From NCBI GenBank assembly GCA_030674185.1, contig CM060312.1:78895354-78959353 (forward strand): 64,000 nt of DNA, read 5' to 3'. Of this stretch, positions 10,468-22,905 are shown one piece after another. The number at the start of each line of letters is the position of its first letter. Position 1 is the stretch's first letter. Position numbers and translations under genes: made by a program. Origin of the DNA: Monoplex corrugatus (Eukaryota > Mollusca > Gastropoda > Littorinimorpha > Ranellidae). Below the pieces are notes generated by a model, which saw only the letters and a program-made list of their open reading frames with translations, had not been told where the DNA came from and made no database searches.

Positions 10468-11342
10468 TCCATGTGCTTGTTTTGTATATGCAGGATGTTT
10501 ACTCCATTGCTGTTACACGTTTGTACATGACGTGCGTTCTTACGAGACGTTTGTGGGCTTCATTCTTTGGTTGGTGGTTGATTCGTTTTTTTCCCCATAC
10601 AGTTTCATGGCTTCCCATTTAACAGGAAGTCTATATTATATATATCCACTAGAGGTATGTATACATGCGTATGAGTGTCCGTGTCTGTCCGTGAACAAGT
10701 AAAATGTTGGCAAATATTTCTCAGATTTGTTGGTGGATTTCAACCAACTTTTTAGTCAGTTGATCACGTACGTTTGAATAGGTCTGACCTTATCAGGTGA
10801 AAAGCATGTCAGCAATACCAGTTGCAGAACTGTGTATATAGCCAGATCGTAATCAAAACTGAATCATGTGCAGCTTTATTGCATACTCGCACCAAAACTT
10901 CTCGCCAAAGATTTCTTACGAGTTTGTACTCTGAATCTGTTCCTGACTTTGTACAAGAATACAACCAGTCATGGTGCCCCCCCCCCCCCCCCCCATCTTG
11001 ACAGTTCAACTCATACGACCCAGGCCTGAGTCATTGGTTTAAATTCAAATTTTAAAAAAAAAGGTCACCAAGGATTCTTCCACACAATGGCCACAGCAGA
11101 TGAATCTGAGTATTGCTGGCCTAATATGTGGGTCATAAAGATCAAATGAATCCAAATGGGCCACCAAAGATTTGGGCTGTGCGTGAATCAACGTATAGCA
11201 AATTCCACACATACATGAATCATTAAATATGTGAACTGAGATTTTCCTATACATGCGAAAATGAATATGGCCCATTATTTTCGGGTCACGATCATCGGTG
11301 AGAAAACGGAGAGTATCATCGTATGGTTTGACCTTGTTTTTA
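10468..11342. other. Intergenic, no gene seen
   Basis: No recognisable coding content. A run of C lies at about 10978-10994 and an A run at 11054-11063. Confidence 0.4.
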
Positions 11343-11566
11343 AATGGCCCATTAACCTGGTTGTTAGGGCACTGTGCCCATAAAGCCGAGGTTGTAAATT
11401 CGAACCTCGGGTGGACCACTTATCTCTCTCATGACCTTGTAAACAGATAAGGCTTATGTACAGGTGCAAGGCTTATGCCGTGATGATTTTCCGTCTTCTC
11501 CATTACATGACACCAGGCACATGGAATGTATTCCGTGAGCAGAGACTTGAAAAAGTGACACTGGAA
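11343..11566 (+). repeat. tRNA-derived SINE, family 3
   Basis: The tRNA-like head at 11350-11415 has an A-box-like TGGTTGTTAGGGC and a B-box-like AATTCGAACCTCG. The body contains CTCATGACCTTGTAAACAGA and ends ACACTGGAA. A TTAA MITE is inserted exactly at its 3' end (11567). Confidence 0.65.
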
Positions 11567-11759
11567 TTAACCCTTTCACTACCACAGCGTGTCCATAAGC
11601 TGCTAAAACATAACCCTTTCAGTCCCTCACCCTATCCACCAGTTTCCTGCAGGCAGCTGGTGGATAGGGTGAGGGACTGAAAGGGTTAAGTTTTTACTTT
11701 GCTGTCACAGGTGACAATGCAGGAAGCTGGCAGATAGGGTGAGGGAGTCAAAGGGTTAA
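11567..11759. mobile_element. TTAA foldback MITE, copy 3
   Basis: It begins TTAACCCTTTCACTACC and ends GAGTCAAAGGGTTAA. An inner palindromic unit with its own CCCTTTCAGTCCCTC / GAGGGACTGAAAGGG arms is centred near 11649. Confidence 0.85.
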
Positions 11760-11914
11760 AAGAGTGGTTGTGGAACATAGCTTGGGACAGAAACCATGAC
11801 TGTGTTGTTTCTGTGAATAGTTACAGCCATTAGGGGAAGGGGGAAGGGAAGCTTGGCAAGGCGTTTGACAAACATTAACTGACAGGGTCTATCATCTATA
11901 GTTTTCATGATGGG

Positions 11915-11916
<2 letters not shown>

Positions 11917-11993
<77 letters not shown>
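11917..11993. repeat. (GT)n microsatellite
   Basis: About 38 uninterrupted GT units, then a short GAGCGCGC end. Confidence 0.95.
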
Positions 11994-11995
<2 letters not shown>

Positions 11996-12361
11996 CGCGC
12001 AAAAACTTCAAGTGATGGTCCCATAAAGCCTTCTCTCCACACCCTTGTTGTGACGGTGAGAATTAGAAACAAGATTTTCTTTTTCGTTCGTTCAGTGAAG
12101 TGTGGAATAGTTTACAGACCCATGTGATAAATCAAGTTCACAAAATGGTTAGGGGGAACCCACACACGCGAGAACAAACTAAAACACTGACGAATAACGT
12201 ACAACAGTACTAAGGGGATAAAACGCTTGCCAAGGACGTGAGAAACTTGTTTGAATCACGGCTTGGACCGCAATTTGTCTCCCCTTGCACATGACCTTGA
12301 GCGGTGATTCTGTACCAGTAAATATACCAAGGTTCCGTATTTAGCATGCGCACCACATACA

Positions 12362-12555
12362 TTAACCCTTTCATTCCCGCACCCTACCCGCCATCTGCAA
12401 AAACTTGATCCTTTCACTCTCTCACTCTATCCACCAGCTTCCTGCAGGAAGCTGGTGGATAGGGTGAGGGAGTAAAAGGGTTTAAGTTTTTGCTTTGTTG
12501 TCATGGCTGACAATGTGAGATGCTGACAGATAGGGTCAGGGAGTCAAAGGGTTAA
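12362..12555. mobile_element. TTAA foldback MITE, copy 4
   Basis: It runs from TTAACCCTTTCATTCCCGCA to GGGAGTCAAAGGGTTAA. The central palindrome CCAGCTTCCTGCAGGAAGCTGG is intact. Confidence 0.85.
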
Positions 12556-15080
12556 AGATTGCATGGCAAGAAAAGATCTGTCTCGGGCAAAGTTCTGTAG
12601 AAAAGTCCACTTTGAAAAGAAAGAAGAAAAGGGGGCAAAAACAGGATGGTGCTGCACTGCAGTGATACACTGTCTCCTCAGGACAGCAACCCAACTTTGA
12701 CTTGTAAAGCCACTGTGAGGAAAGAATAAATAATACAAAGGCCTGACTTTACCTGTTATTGATTACACACAGACATGACCAAGCCAATGAATTTCTGACA
12801 GAATCTATTTGTTGCAAAAAACGTACAAATAGGAAATAACCCTGGCCTTGGATTATGTAGGCTACCCCTTGTAAGGAAAGTGGTTTGCTGTTGGTCAAAT
12901 GATCGATGGTACCAGTCGTTTTACGTGTATGGAGACTTCCATGACAAAATACAATGTGCCTATCGGTATCGGTCATCTAACTTTTCGTTGTCCTATATCA
13001 AAAACACAGATAACAAACTAAACAGTGAATACATTTGGCAGGTCTGCTTCAGTACATGTCTAAAATTTATACCGGTAGCTGTAGAGTATTTGCACTCATG
13101 AGTTACAGATGTGTAAGTTAAAGTTGTATTTTAGGAGTTTGATACCAGTGCATTTTTAAATATCTGACCGTAATTGAAAAATATGACATGAGGTGATGGG
13201 TATTTTTGGTCATTGCTTGAGCATTGTATGTGCATTTTCTTTTAAAGGCCAGAAGCTTTCCCTGGCCTGGTGCTCATGCTCGACTCAATTTATTTGATTT
13301 TTTTCTTCACACGTCCATTCCAAAGCATGGTAACCGGGTCTTTGTGTGTCCATTTTTGTATAAGCAGAGTGCCTTACGAAACGCTTTCAACATGTTTTTG
13401 TTAAAGCATTGTATTATCCCAATGTATTTTTTGCTGTTTGTGCCGATTGATTTGTGTATCAACAGTTTCATTTTGGTGGGAACAGAAAATAAGCAACAGA
13501 GTCGAACCATATTAAAAAAAAAAAAAACTGTAACCTATTTATTTTGCTCTACACAGATTTTAAGTATTCATGGACTATAACTTGACCATTTTCCATCTTG
13601 CATTTTGATCTCATTGGATCTTTTTTTCCACGGAGATTTTGTTGAAATCTGTGATCAAGAAATCCTGATTTTTTTTTTTTTCTAAAATATGTTCTGGCTG
13701 CTTGACCCAAATACTGGAACTAAGGGATCAGCAGTTAGGGCTGTGTCCAAGACTGAAACATGGAGGATCAGAACAAAAACAGCCAATTATAAGCATCACT
13801 TGGTGTGTGTCAAACAGGGTTTTTTTCTTGTTTTTTTTTTAATTGAATTTTATGGCATTGTATATATGTCTGTAATAGCCCTTGCCAAGACTTTTATGCC
13901 AGGATGAAGGGAGAAATAGGGTCCTGTATACAAAATCGCTAGCAGGCCAAAAACAGTTGGCCTACTAATTGTTGATTGTCTGCTTTTAATTAAAAGAGAG
14001 ATATTTTCAGTCATCAAACTGACCCATGGCTTGTTGCTTGATATTTGTCTGTGCCAATTTGGACCAAATGTCTGCACATATAATATTATTATATCTGCTG
14101 TTCTGTTATTGACAAGGAGGAAACCTGAGGGGTGTATGTGCCTTTAGACAGAATGTGTTGAGAAAAGACTCCTCAGCGGATTTGTGATTGATTATATTAA
14201 AATTTTGTTGTCAAATGGGACGTTGTGATATTAGAGGTTTACGTTGGTCATGGCACAGTAAGCATTCCGGTTTTTTTGTGTTTTTTTTGTTTTTTGTTTT
14301 GTTGTTTTTTTCCCAATCTTTTTATTTGAATACTTACTCTGAGGGGTTCTCAGAATTTTAAAATAAATTTTGGTCAATCAAACAGGAACACTCAATTTTT
14401 ATTTTCGATCTTTTTGTTGAATATTTTTATTTTCAATCTTTTTGTTTGATACTTACAATAAGGGATTCTCAGCATTTTTGAATGAATTTGACTTGGACTG
14501 CACACCTACAAGTAGATGTAGGCTGTGTTCTATGTCAGGTCAGATATAGGACCATTAGCATTTACTTCTTGGAACCAGCATTTTCCTTTCAGTTTGACAT
14601 ACAATAGTGCTCCATGTAGTATGTTGGTTCTGCTTCATGCAGTTATTGAATACATTGACCTCATGCTGTCCCGAAATTGTCAATCTTTCGTTTATAAAGG
14701 CTAACAGCAGGGGGAATTGGGTGGGGTGGAAACTGAAGTATCATATCATTTTCACCGTCATTCCATTCATAGAAAAGCAAAACCAGTTCTGATTTTTTTT
14801 CTAACAGTATTTCCATCACACAATACTGCATGTGGTCAGTGAAAGACATATCCAGTACACGTGTTGGTTGGCTTCATTACAAATATCACATTCCTTTGCC
14901 CAACAACGTGTCAGGTCCTTTGACATCAGGCTTCTCCATTTAAATCGATTTTTGAGATGCTCAAGTTTGAAATATGTCAATTACAAACTGGTAAAAATTC
15001 CGATTTCTAGACATACCTCGAATATCAATTTCTTGATCTGTTATACAAAATCCAAAGCAAGTGTGAACATACACAGACAG
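12556..15080. other. AT-rich intergenic stretch, no gene seen
   Basis: There are scattered short open frames and several T-runs (13500, 13670, 14280). None translates to recognisable protein, shows exon-like base composition, or has paired splice sites. A short local duplication of TTTTTGTTTGAATACTTAC-like sequence sits at 14315-14460. Confidence 0.5.
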
Positions 15081-15362
15081 GAACCAGTAAACACGAAAAT
15101 AGAATTAGAATGTGTATTTAATGCAACAAGACTGGCACAAGCCAAGTGTAAAGGTAAGACAACATACAACACAACTAATGCAAAATTTAATAGGGAAAAT
15201 GCAAAATGTCACCGTTGTTTCGTTGACACAACAGTTAAGTTTTGCTATTTTTGTTGTTCGACGTTTACGTTTGAAACGGGCCAGTTGGCCGAAAATCTAT
15301 GCCAGACTTGTCTTCTTATATTAACTATGCATTCTGATTCTATTTTCGTGTTTTTCTGGTTC
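15081..15362. mobile_element. Foldback (long inverted repeat) element
   Basis: The left end is GAACCAGTAAACACGAAAAT. The reverse complement of the right end is GAACCAGAAAAACACGAAAA, with similarity continuing for about 65 bp (GAATTAGAATG / GAATCAGAATG, then GACTGGCA / GTCTGGCA). The unpaired middle is about 150 bp. No clear target duplication was found. A half copy lies at 5447-5535. Confidence 0.65.
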
Positions 15363-16371
15363 TTTATCCGTTGTGTTTAAATTTCTCAGACATTTCAAGA
15401 AACGTATGTGTTGGCAGCTATGCTAAAAGGTTCTGTATATTCAGCATTGTTGTCTACTCAGCATTCACTTTGTGCTTTATTCAAGATGTTTGTACGATTA
15501 CACTTGCAGTGAAAATAATATACATTATTGTGTGTGATTGCAGTCAAAATAGTTGAATTGCTAGCCTATGCTTACATCAGTTATTGTCAAAAGAAATTGG
15601 TGAAACACAATTGCACAAGTTTGTAATGTTATATTTGAATGTAGATTATCATGTTGTGTTAAAACTGTATGCTCAAATTATCTTCTCCCATTTTCATTAT
15701 CAAAACAACGCAGTTTTATTCATGTACTAATTTGCTGTTTCAGTATTTGTTATTAGTAATTGAATTATGACTGTTGGTATTCTTGGCACTTTTGTTTTTG
15801 GAAATGAACAGGTTATGTTTGTCTGGCCTGAGTAGTTGGGTGCCAGTAGCAGCAATTACAATGAATTAATAATTGTGGCCCGACGACATTTCATAAAAAA
15901 AAAGAATGTAACGACACATTCCGTGAAATATTAAACAAATCTTTGCTGTGGTTAATTCAGCATTGCAAATGTAACTACATCTTTCTCCAGTTTTCCATTA
16001 TTCTGTTCATATTACTTCTGTTTCTCATTCCACTTTTGAATTGTTGGTTGAATTGAATCGTGGTGATTTGAAATGCACATTACCGGTACTCTCTTAAAGG
16101 CTCTTTCAGTCATGTTTGTGTGCTGTTATAATTATGATGTTCATTCCAATTTTCTGCAGACAAATATCTCGTTTTGATGTACACGTTATCTGCTCAGTTT
16201 TTAAGTGTCCATATTGTTTTCTTGTTTTGGTACATTGAGGAAAGGTTCAATTGTCTTGAACAGTTCGAGAACCATGGGTGTATTTTAGAACATGTATTAT
16301 TTTCATGGCAGCAATGCCACATCCATCTGTCTTTCTTATTTTGATCATATCAAAACTACTGTTATCGTTGT
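15363..16371. other. AT-rich intergenic stretch, no gene seen
   Basis: No protein-like frame and no repeat family recognised. Confidence 0.4.
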
Positions 16372-16848
16372 TTAAAGCCCAGCTGACTGCGTAGAGCCAT
16401 ATCAGGGTTATAACCGCTTTAAAACATACAAAACCTCAACAGGAAAAAAAAAAAGGAAAAGAAAATTAAGTACACCTAGCAGTGCATTCGCACACACAAT
16501 CCAAGGACACGGCCCCGGCGTATCGCACAGGGGATTTAGAAAACACACCCGAATACAAATTTAAGCATACCTAAAGACACCAAAACATAAAAACGGGCAT
16601 GAATTAACAAAAACTGCTTCTGCATATTTCGCCTCCCTAGAGCCAAAAATGTGCTTAATGCAAGTACCCAACTATCAATCCTAAGAAAAAGTAGTAAAAC
16701 TTTATCGAACACATACAGGTGAATGGACCAGCAAGGCAGAAAATAATAGGAAGAAATGACAGAAAGCAAAGGAACAAGGCAGAAACAAAGAGAGTGACAG
16801 AAAAGAGAAAACTTCCAGCACAGAAAAACTACCAACATTTTTTTTTTA
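16372..16848 (-). repeat. Dispersed repeat family A, reverse copy
   Basis: It begins with the reverse of the family 3' end (AGCCCAGCTGACTGCGTAGA) and runs to the CTTCCAGCACAG module. Together with the forward copy at 17053 it forms a large inverted pair around about 200 bp. Confidence 0.75.
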
Positions 16849-17052
16849 TTTACCGACATGTTTTGTTCTCAGACACGTGTAATCTGCAACTGTTTTGCCC
16901 ACATTGTGTGGGTGGTGTGTTACTACATGTTCTGTAGTAGCAAGATTATGTTGATATCTTTTAAGAAAATGTAATGACCAATAAACCCGCTTTTCTATAA
17001 TCCTTCGATGTAACATCCCTTCTAACAAACGACTGATTTCCATCTCCAAGGA

Positions 17053-17780
17053 ATCCCTCATGGGGATGCTGGGGACTCTTTCAGTATAAACAGTATCCTC
17101 ACCTTCTGAAAATTCTGTGCTAGAAATTAACTCTTTTCTTTCACTCTCTATGTTTCTGCCTTGTTCCTTGTGCTAGAAATTTCCTCTTTTCTTTCACTCT
17201 GTTTCTGCCGTATTCCTTGTGCTAGAAATTTCCTCTTTTCTTTCACTCTGTTTCTGCCGTATTCCTTGTGCTAGAAATTTCCTCTTTTCTTTCACTCTGT
17301 TTCTGCCGTATTCCTTGTGCTAGAAATTTCCTCTTTTCTTTCACTCTGTTTCTGCCGTATTCCTTGTGCTAGAAATTTCCTCTTTTCTTTCACTCTGTTT
17401 CTGCCGTATTCCTTGTGCTAGAAATTTCCTCTTTTCTTTCACTCTGTTTCTGCCGTATTCCTTTGCTTTCTTTCTGTCATTTCTTCCTTTCATTTTCTGC
17501 CTTGCTTGTCTATTCACCTGTATGTGTTCGATAAAGTCTTGCATACTTTTCCTTAGGAATGATAACTGGGTACATGTATGAAATGTATTTTTAGCTCTAG
17601 GGAAATTAGATATGCAGAAACAATGTTAGGTAATTTATGCCCATTTTTATGTCCTTACGTATGTTTAAATTTGTATTCAGGTGTTTTTTAAATCCCCTGA
17701 GTGGATAAATTGGACAGAGTGGTTAACGCCAGGGGCATCTCCTTAGATTAAGAATGTGTACTTACTCTTTTTTTTTCTTT
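17053..17780 (+). repeat. Dispersed repeat family A, copy with internal expansion
   Basis: It begins CATGGGGATGCTGGGGACTC and ends near the GGGGCATCTCCTTAGATTA module. It is longer than other copies because one internal 49-bp segment is tandemly amplified (17112-17462). Confidence 0.75.
17112..17462. repeat. 49-bp minisatellite inside repeat family A, about 7 units
   Basis: The unit is TATTCCTTGTGCTAGAAATT followed by TCCTCTTTTCTTTCACTCTG and TTTCTGCCG. Six copies are almost identical, and the first is diverged. Confidence 0.95.
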
Positions 17781-17920
17781 CCTTTTGTTTAGTTAATACG
17801 GAATATTTTGCTATTTATTGCATGACCCTGACAATCTGGTGTGTGTGTGTGCTGGTATGTTTTCATATTTAATGTTCTGTGTGAATATACATGTGAGGGG
17901 GGTTTAGGGGAGTTTACTCA

Positions 17921-19965
17921 ACAGTCCTGTGTTGGGTCTTTATTACAAAGATTTTGTTAGCTGCAGCCTGTACTAATTGCCACTTGTACAAGCCCTTTAT
18001 TACAGATTTTGTTGGCTGCTGTTTGTACTAATTGTTACTAGTCTGTCCTGTGTTGGGTCTATTACAGATTTTGTTGGCTGCTGTTTGTACTAATTGTTAC
18101 TAGTATCAGTCCTGTGTTGGGTCTATTACAAAGATTTTATTGGCTGTTACCTGTACTAATTGCCACTAGTATCAGCCCTGTGTTGGGTCTTTATTACAAA
18201 GATTTTGTTGGCTGTTACCTGTACTAATTGCCACTAGTATCAACCCTGTGTTGGGTCTTTATTACAAAGATTTTGTTGGCTGCTGTCTGTACTAATTGTT
18301 ACTAGTATCAGTCCTGTTTTGAGTCTTTATTACAGATTTTGTTGGCTGTTACCTGTACTAATTGCCACTAGTATCAGCCCTGTGTTGGGTCTTTATTACA
18401 AAGATTTTGTTGGCTGCTGTCTGTACTAATTGTTACTAGTATCAGTCCTGTTTTGAGTCTTTATTACAAAGATTTTGTTGGCTGTTACCTGTACTAATTG
18501 TTACTAGTATCAGCCCTGTGTTGGGTCTTTATTACAAAGATTTTGTTGGCTGTTACCTGTACTAATTGTTACTAGTATCAGCCCTGTGTTGGGTCTTTAT
18601 TACAGATTTTGTTGGCTGTTACCTGTACTAATTGTTACTAGTATCAGCCCTGTGTTGGGTCTTTATTACAAAGATTTTGTTGGCTGCTGTTTGTACTAAT
18701 TGTTACTAGTATCAGTCCTGTGTTGGGTCTTTATTACAAAGATTTTGTTGGCTGCTGTCTGTACTAAATGTTACTAGTATCAGCCCTGTGTTGGGTCTTT
18801 ATTACAGATTTTGTTGGCTGTTACCTGTACTAATTGTTACTAGTATCAGTCCTGTGTTGGGTCTTTATTACAAAGATTTTGTTGGCTGTTACCTGTACTA
18901 ATTGTTACTAGTATCAGCCCTGTGTTGGGTCTTTATTACAAAGATTTTGTTGGCTGCTGTTTGTACTAATTGTTACTAGTATCAGCCCTGTGTTGGGTCT
19001 TTATTACAAAGATTTTGTTGGCTGTTACCTGTACTAATTGCCACTAGTATCAGCCCTGTGTTGGGTCTTTATTACAAAGATTTTGTTGGCTGTTACCTGT
19101 ACTAATTGTTACTAGTATCAGCCCTGTGTTGGGTCTTTATTACAGATTTTGTTGGCTGTTACCTGTACTAATTGTTACTAGTATCAGCCCTGTGTTGGGT
19201 CTTTATTACAGATTTTGTTGGCTGTTACCTGTACTAATTGTTACTAGTATCAGTCCTGTGTTGGGTCTTTATTACAAAGATTTTGTTGGCTGTTACCTGT
19301 ACTAATTGTTACTAGTATCAGTCCTGTGTTGGGTCTTTATTACAAAGATTTTGTTGGCTGCTGTTTGTACTAATTGTTACTAGTATCAGCCCTGTGTTGG
19401 GTCTTTATTACAGATTTTGTTGGCTGTTACCTGTACTAATTGTTACTAGTATCAGTCCTGTGTTGGGTCTTTATTACAAAGATTTTGTTGGCTGTTAGCT
19501 GTACTAATTGTTACTAGTATCAGTCCTGTGTTGGGTCTTTATTACAAAGATTTTATTGGCTGTTAGCTGTACTAATTGTTACTAGTATCAGTCCTGTGTT
19601 GGGTCTTTATTACAAAGATTTTATTGGCTGTTACCTGTACTAATTGCCACTAGTATCAGCCCTGTGTTGGGTCTTTATTACAGATTTTGTTGGCTGTTAC
19701 CTGTACTAATTGTTACTAGTATCAGCCCTGTGTTGGGTCTTTATTACAAAGATTTTGTTGGCTGCTGTTTGTACTAATTGTTACTAGTATCAGCCCTGTG
19801 TTGGGTCTTTATTACAAAGATTTTGTTGGCTGTTACCTGTACTAATTGCCACTAGTATCAGCCCTGTGTTGGGTCTTTGTTACAAAGATTTTGTTGGCTG
19901 TTACCTGTACTAATTGCCACTAGTATCAGTCCTGTGTTGGGTCTTTATTATAAAGATTTTGTTGA
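17921..19965. repeat. 68-bp minisatellite array, about 30 units
   Basis: The unit is CAGCCCTGTGTTGGGTCTTT, then ATTACAAAGATTTTGTTGGC, then TGTTACCTGTACTAATTGTT and ACTAGTAT. A common variant lacks AAAG and is 64 bp. Other two-state sites are TTACC versus CTGTT/CTGTC, GTTACT versus GCCACT, and CAGCC versus CAGTC. There are no spacers, so it is not a CRISPR array. Neither strand has a long open frame. Confidence 0.97.
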
Positions 19966-20374
19966 TTAGCTTTAGTCTTTATGTGGTACTTGTCAACATG
20001 TGTAAACTTTAATCTTGTGTCCATGTCGAGTGAATATTGCTTTATAAACCTGAACTTCCACAATTTTTCTCTTTGAAGAGTGGCCAGGATCCTGTCCTCT
20101 CAGTCAGTGTTCCCGCATCACTGTCTTGAATCCTGCATGGAGTCAAGTATTCAGGCATTTTTTTTGGTACAGTCACTGTAACAGTTGTATAATAACAGTT
20201 CACCTCTAATGTCCTTTGTTTCTAAGGTGGGCCAAAAGACAAACTTTCACCTATCAACCTGGGAACCAAAACACTTTTAAGTCAAAAATACTTTTTTTTT
20301 TTAAATCTTCAACGCAAAGTAAAGGTTAGCCTAGCCCTACTGTGATTGTAAATATATTTGTATCAAAGAGCCTT

Positions 20375-20680
20375 CTTACAATCCCCTGTGTGATAAATTG
20401 GAGCGAGTGGTCATCGTTATTGTTTACAGCCCAGCTGACTGCGTAGAGCCATATCAGGGCTAATAATCGCGTCAAAACATACAAAACTTCAACACGGGAA
20501 AAAAAAAAGAAAAGGGGCTTCTTCTCCTTTAAATTATGTGAGCGAATGCTTTGATGCGTTCTAAATATTCTTTTCCCATTTTTTTCCTTGTTGAAGTATT
20601 GAGTACATTTTGAAACACTTGTAGCCCTGATATGGCTCTACTCAGTCCGCTGGGCTTTAAATACAAATAACAAATAATAG
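20375..20680. repeat. Repeat family A, composite of nested fragments
   Basis: Forward modules at 20380-20415 (CCCCTGTGTGATAAATTGGA) and 20512-20680 (GATATGGCTCTACTCAGTCC) flank a reverse fragment at 20423-20508 (GCCCAGCTGACTGCGTAGAG). This suggests one copy inserted into another. Confidence 0.65.
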
Positions 20681-20735
20681 GTAGAGGTGAGAGAAAAAAG
20701 AAAGATCACCGAGCCCAGTAGTCATGTTTCTGTCT

Positions 20736-20901
20736 TTAACCCTTCGACTCCTGCACCCTATCCACCAACTGCAAAAACTTAACCCTTTGACTGCAGGAAG
20801 CTGGTGGATAGGGTGAGGGAGTCAGAGGGTTGTTTTTGCTCCACTACCATGATTCACAATGTAGGAGGCCGGTGGACGGCGTGTGGGAGGCAAAGGGTTA
20901 A
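20736..20901. mobile_element. TTAA foldback MITE, copy 5
   Basis: It runs from TTAACCCTTCGACTCCTGCA to GTGGGAGGCAAAGGGTTAA. The inner left arm is shortened, so the central palindrome is asymmetrical. Confidence 0.8.
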
Positions 20902-22659
20902 GGAGTAATGAAAATGATGATTAAGCCTGAAAGTGTTTAAATGGTAAACATACTCGGATGTCAGTCAATGTGAATCTTGCAGCAGTGACTGTACAGAAGA
21001 AAATGTCTGAAAAACAAACCTCACCAAGACTTCAGATGCAGCATTGGGGTAAACTGTGACAGGACACCAGGATCCCTCAGGCTAGTGAAGGGAAATGTAC
21101 CTCCAAAGAGAAAAATTGAGGGAACATCCAGAGATCGATGAACCTAGGCTACTTGATTATATTCATGTTAGCCAAATTCTCCAGTCTCACAACAGAGTAT
21201 TCCAACTGACTATGGTGCCAAAAGTCATCTACAAGAACAGTAATTGTATCACTGAACCGTTTGTTGTTAGTAGGAAGTGTGTGTGTGTGTGTGCCTAAAC
21301 TGTACCTATATTTCAATTTCAGTGCGACTGTTGCAGAAAATCCAAGACCTAAATATGATGTGAATGTAACTCTACCGACATTTCAGTGTAATTGTTGCAC
21401 AAAATCCACACTTACCAGCACAGACTGGCTTGGGTCAAGCGGTTTATCGGGTATTTACTTATGTTAAAAAAGCATGTTCACAAAACCAGGGCAGTTGTGC
21501 TTGTGCTTGTGTATCTGTAAGCATTCTTCGGCTGTGTAATGAAAGGTCCACTGTTGCCCAAGGTCTTTCTTTACCATGCCAAGTTGCACCTGGCCCCATT
21601 TTTGCCGGATGAATGGCAACCATGTGATGCGAGAAAAACCGATTACTGCAATTAAATATGATTGGTCAATGATAGCAGCCCCCCATGATTTCACACCTTG
21701 TTTCTTGAACTTGGTTTTCAGAAATACAACTTGTGTTTATCCATGAAGCTTTGTTATGGTTTCTTAAAGTGTTCTCGGATGTTTGATTCTAGTGCTTAAA
21801 ATCCTCAGTCTCTCTTGTGTATATTTCTAGCCGTGTGGTAACCCATTGCCTATTTTTAGTCACTTTTCCCCTTAGGATGTACCAGTTATGATGACCTGAG
21901 GGTGTTGAATGGCCTGTAAGAAACTTGAGGCAAACTCCATTTTTTCAGACAGGCTTTGTAACACACTGAATGTTTTTTCCTTGCCAAGCTCCAGGTGATT
22001 AAAAAACTGGTCCCAAAACTATACACCTGATGCTCAGCAAAGAAAAATGTTACCCACAGCCCGTTCCTTGTTCATTTCTGAACTGTGAACGACGCAAGCT
22101 CTGCAGAAAACTGTCCTTGTCAATAAGCGTTTCTGTCATGTGGTGATGGTTTAATAGAATTTCTGGTCATTTATCCGTCTTCATGGGTTTCTGTTGACAG
22201 TTGGTACGTAGTACTGTGTTTAAGAACATGGACTAGAGTCGTTGAAGAATAAAAGGGTCTATTTCCCTTCTACTGTGAAAATCTGTGGACTATTGGAAAC
22301 TTGAATGATGAAGTTCCTTGTTACCAAGAAGTGCTTTTCCAAGTCTTCCACATAGAGGTTGGCTATAATGGGTGACAGGGATGATCCTAAATGTTCATAT
22401 GTAGAAACACCCGTTTTAACATAGATATGCATGTAGGGTCCAGAATCATTTCATGACTATTTTACAATTCCTGTATCATCCTGTGAATGGCATTGCGACA
22501 TAAGCATACTAGTTTCTGGTCTTGGACCAGAAAATGAATGTTTGGCTTCATACACTGTACCAATATGGACAATGCATTTAGATGTTATGCACCACTAGAT
22601 GGCTCTGTCTCAACCTTATTATATAGCAGCTAATACTCGTAATAAACAGAACCCAAAAG
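20902..22659. other. Intergenic stretch, no gene seen
   Basis: Only short unrecognised frames. A small direct repeat with TGTAATTGTTGCACAAAATCC-like sequence is at about 21320-21410. Confidence 0.4.
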
Positions 22660-22905
22660 TAACCCTGCTCAGTTCCAGTCCTTGGTGTCCCCTGCATATT
22701 AGCCAGCTGTAGCTCCCCATCCCAGTTGTGAGTTCGAATCCCGGGGTGTGTGCTATATTAAAACAAGCCTTCTCACTGTTCCATCTTAACATCGTTGTTC
22801 TGGTGGGGTCAGTATAGGATTGGATAGATCCCCCTTCCCCTGGGATGGTTATCCCCGTCGGCCATATCACCCGAGGTGGGTGCAGACATACAAACTGAAC
22901 CAAAT
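22660..22905 (+). repeat. tRNA-derived SINE, family 2, forward copy
   Basis: The B box is GAGTTCGAATCCCGG at about 22731. The body is CTTCTCACTGTTCCATCTTA and CTGGGATGGTTATCCCCGTC. The tail is AACCAAATCAAAA. Confidence 0.7.

Noticed and set aside
17921..19965. Regular array resembling a CRISPR locus
   Set aside because: Units are contiguous with no unique spacers, units are long, and the genome is animal; it is a minisatellite.
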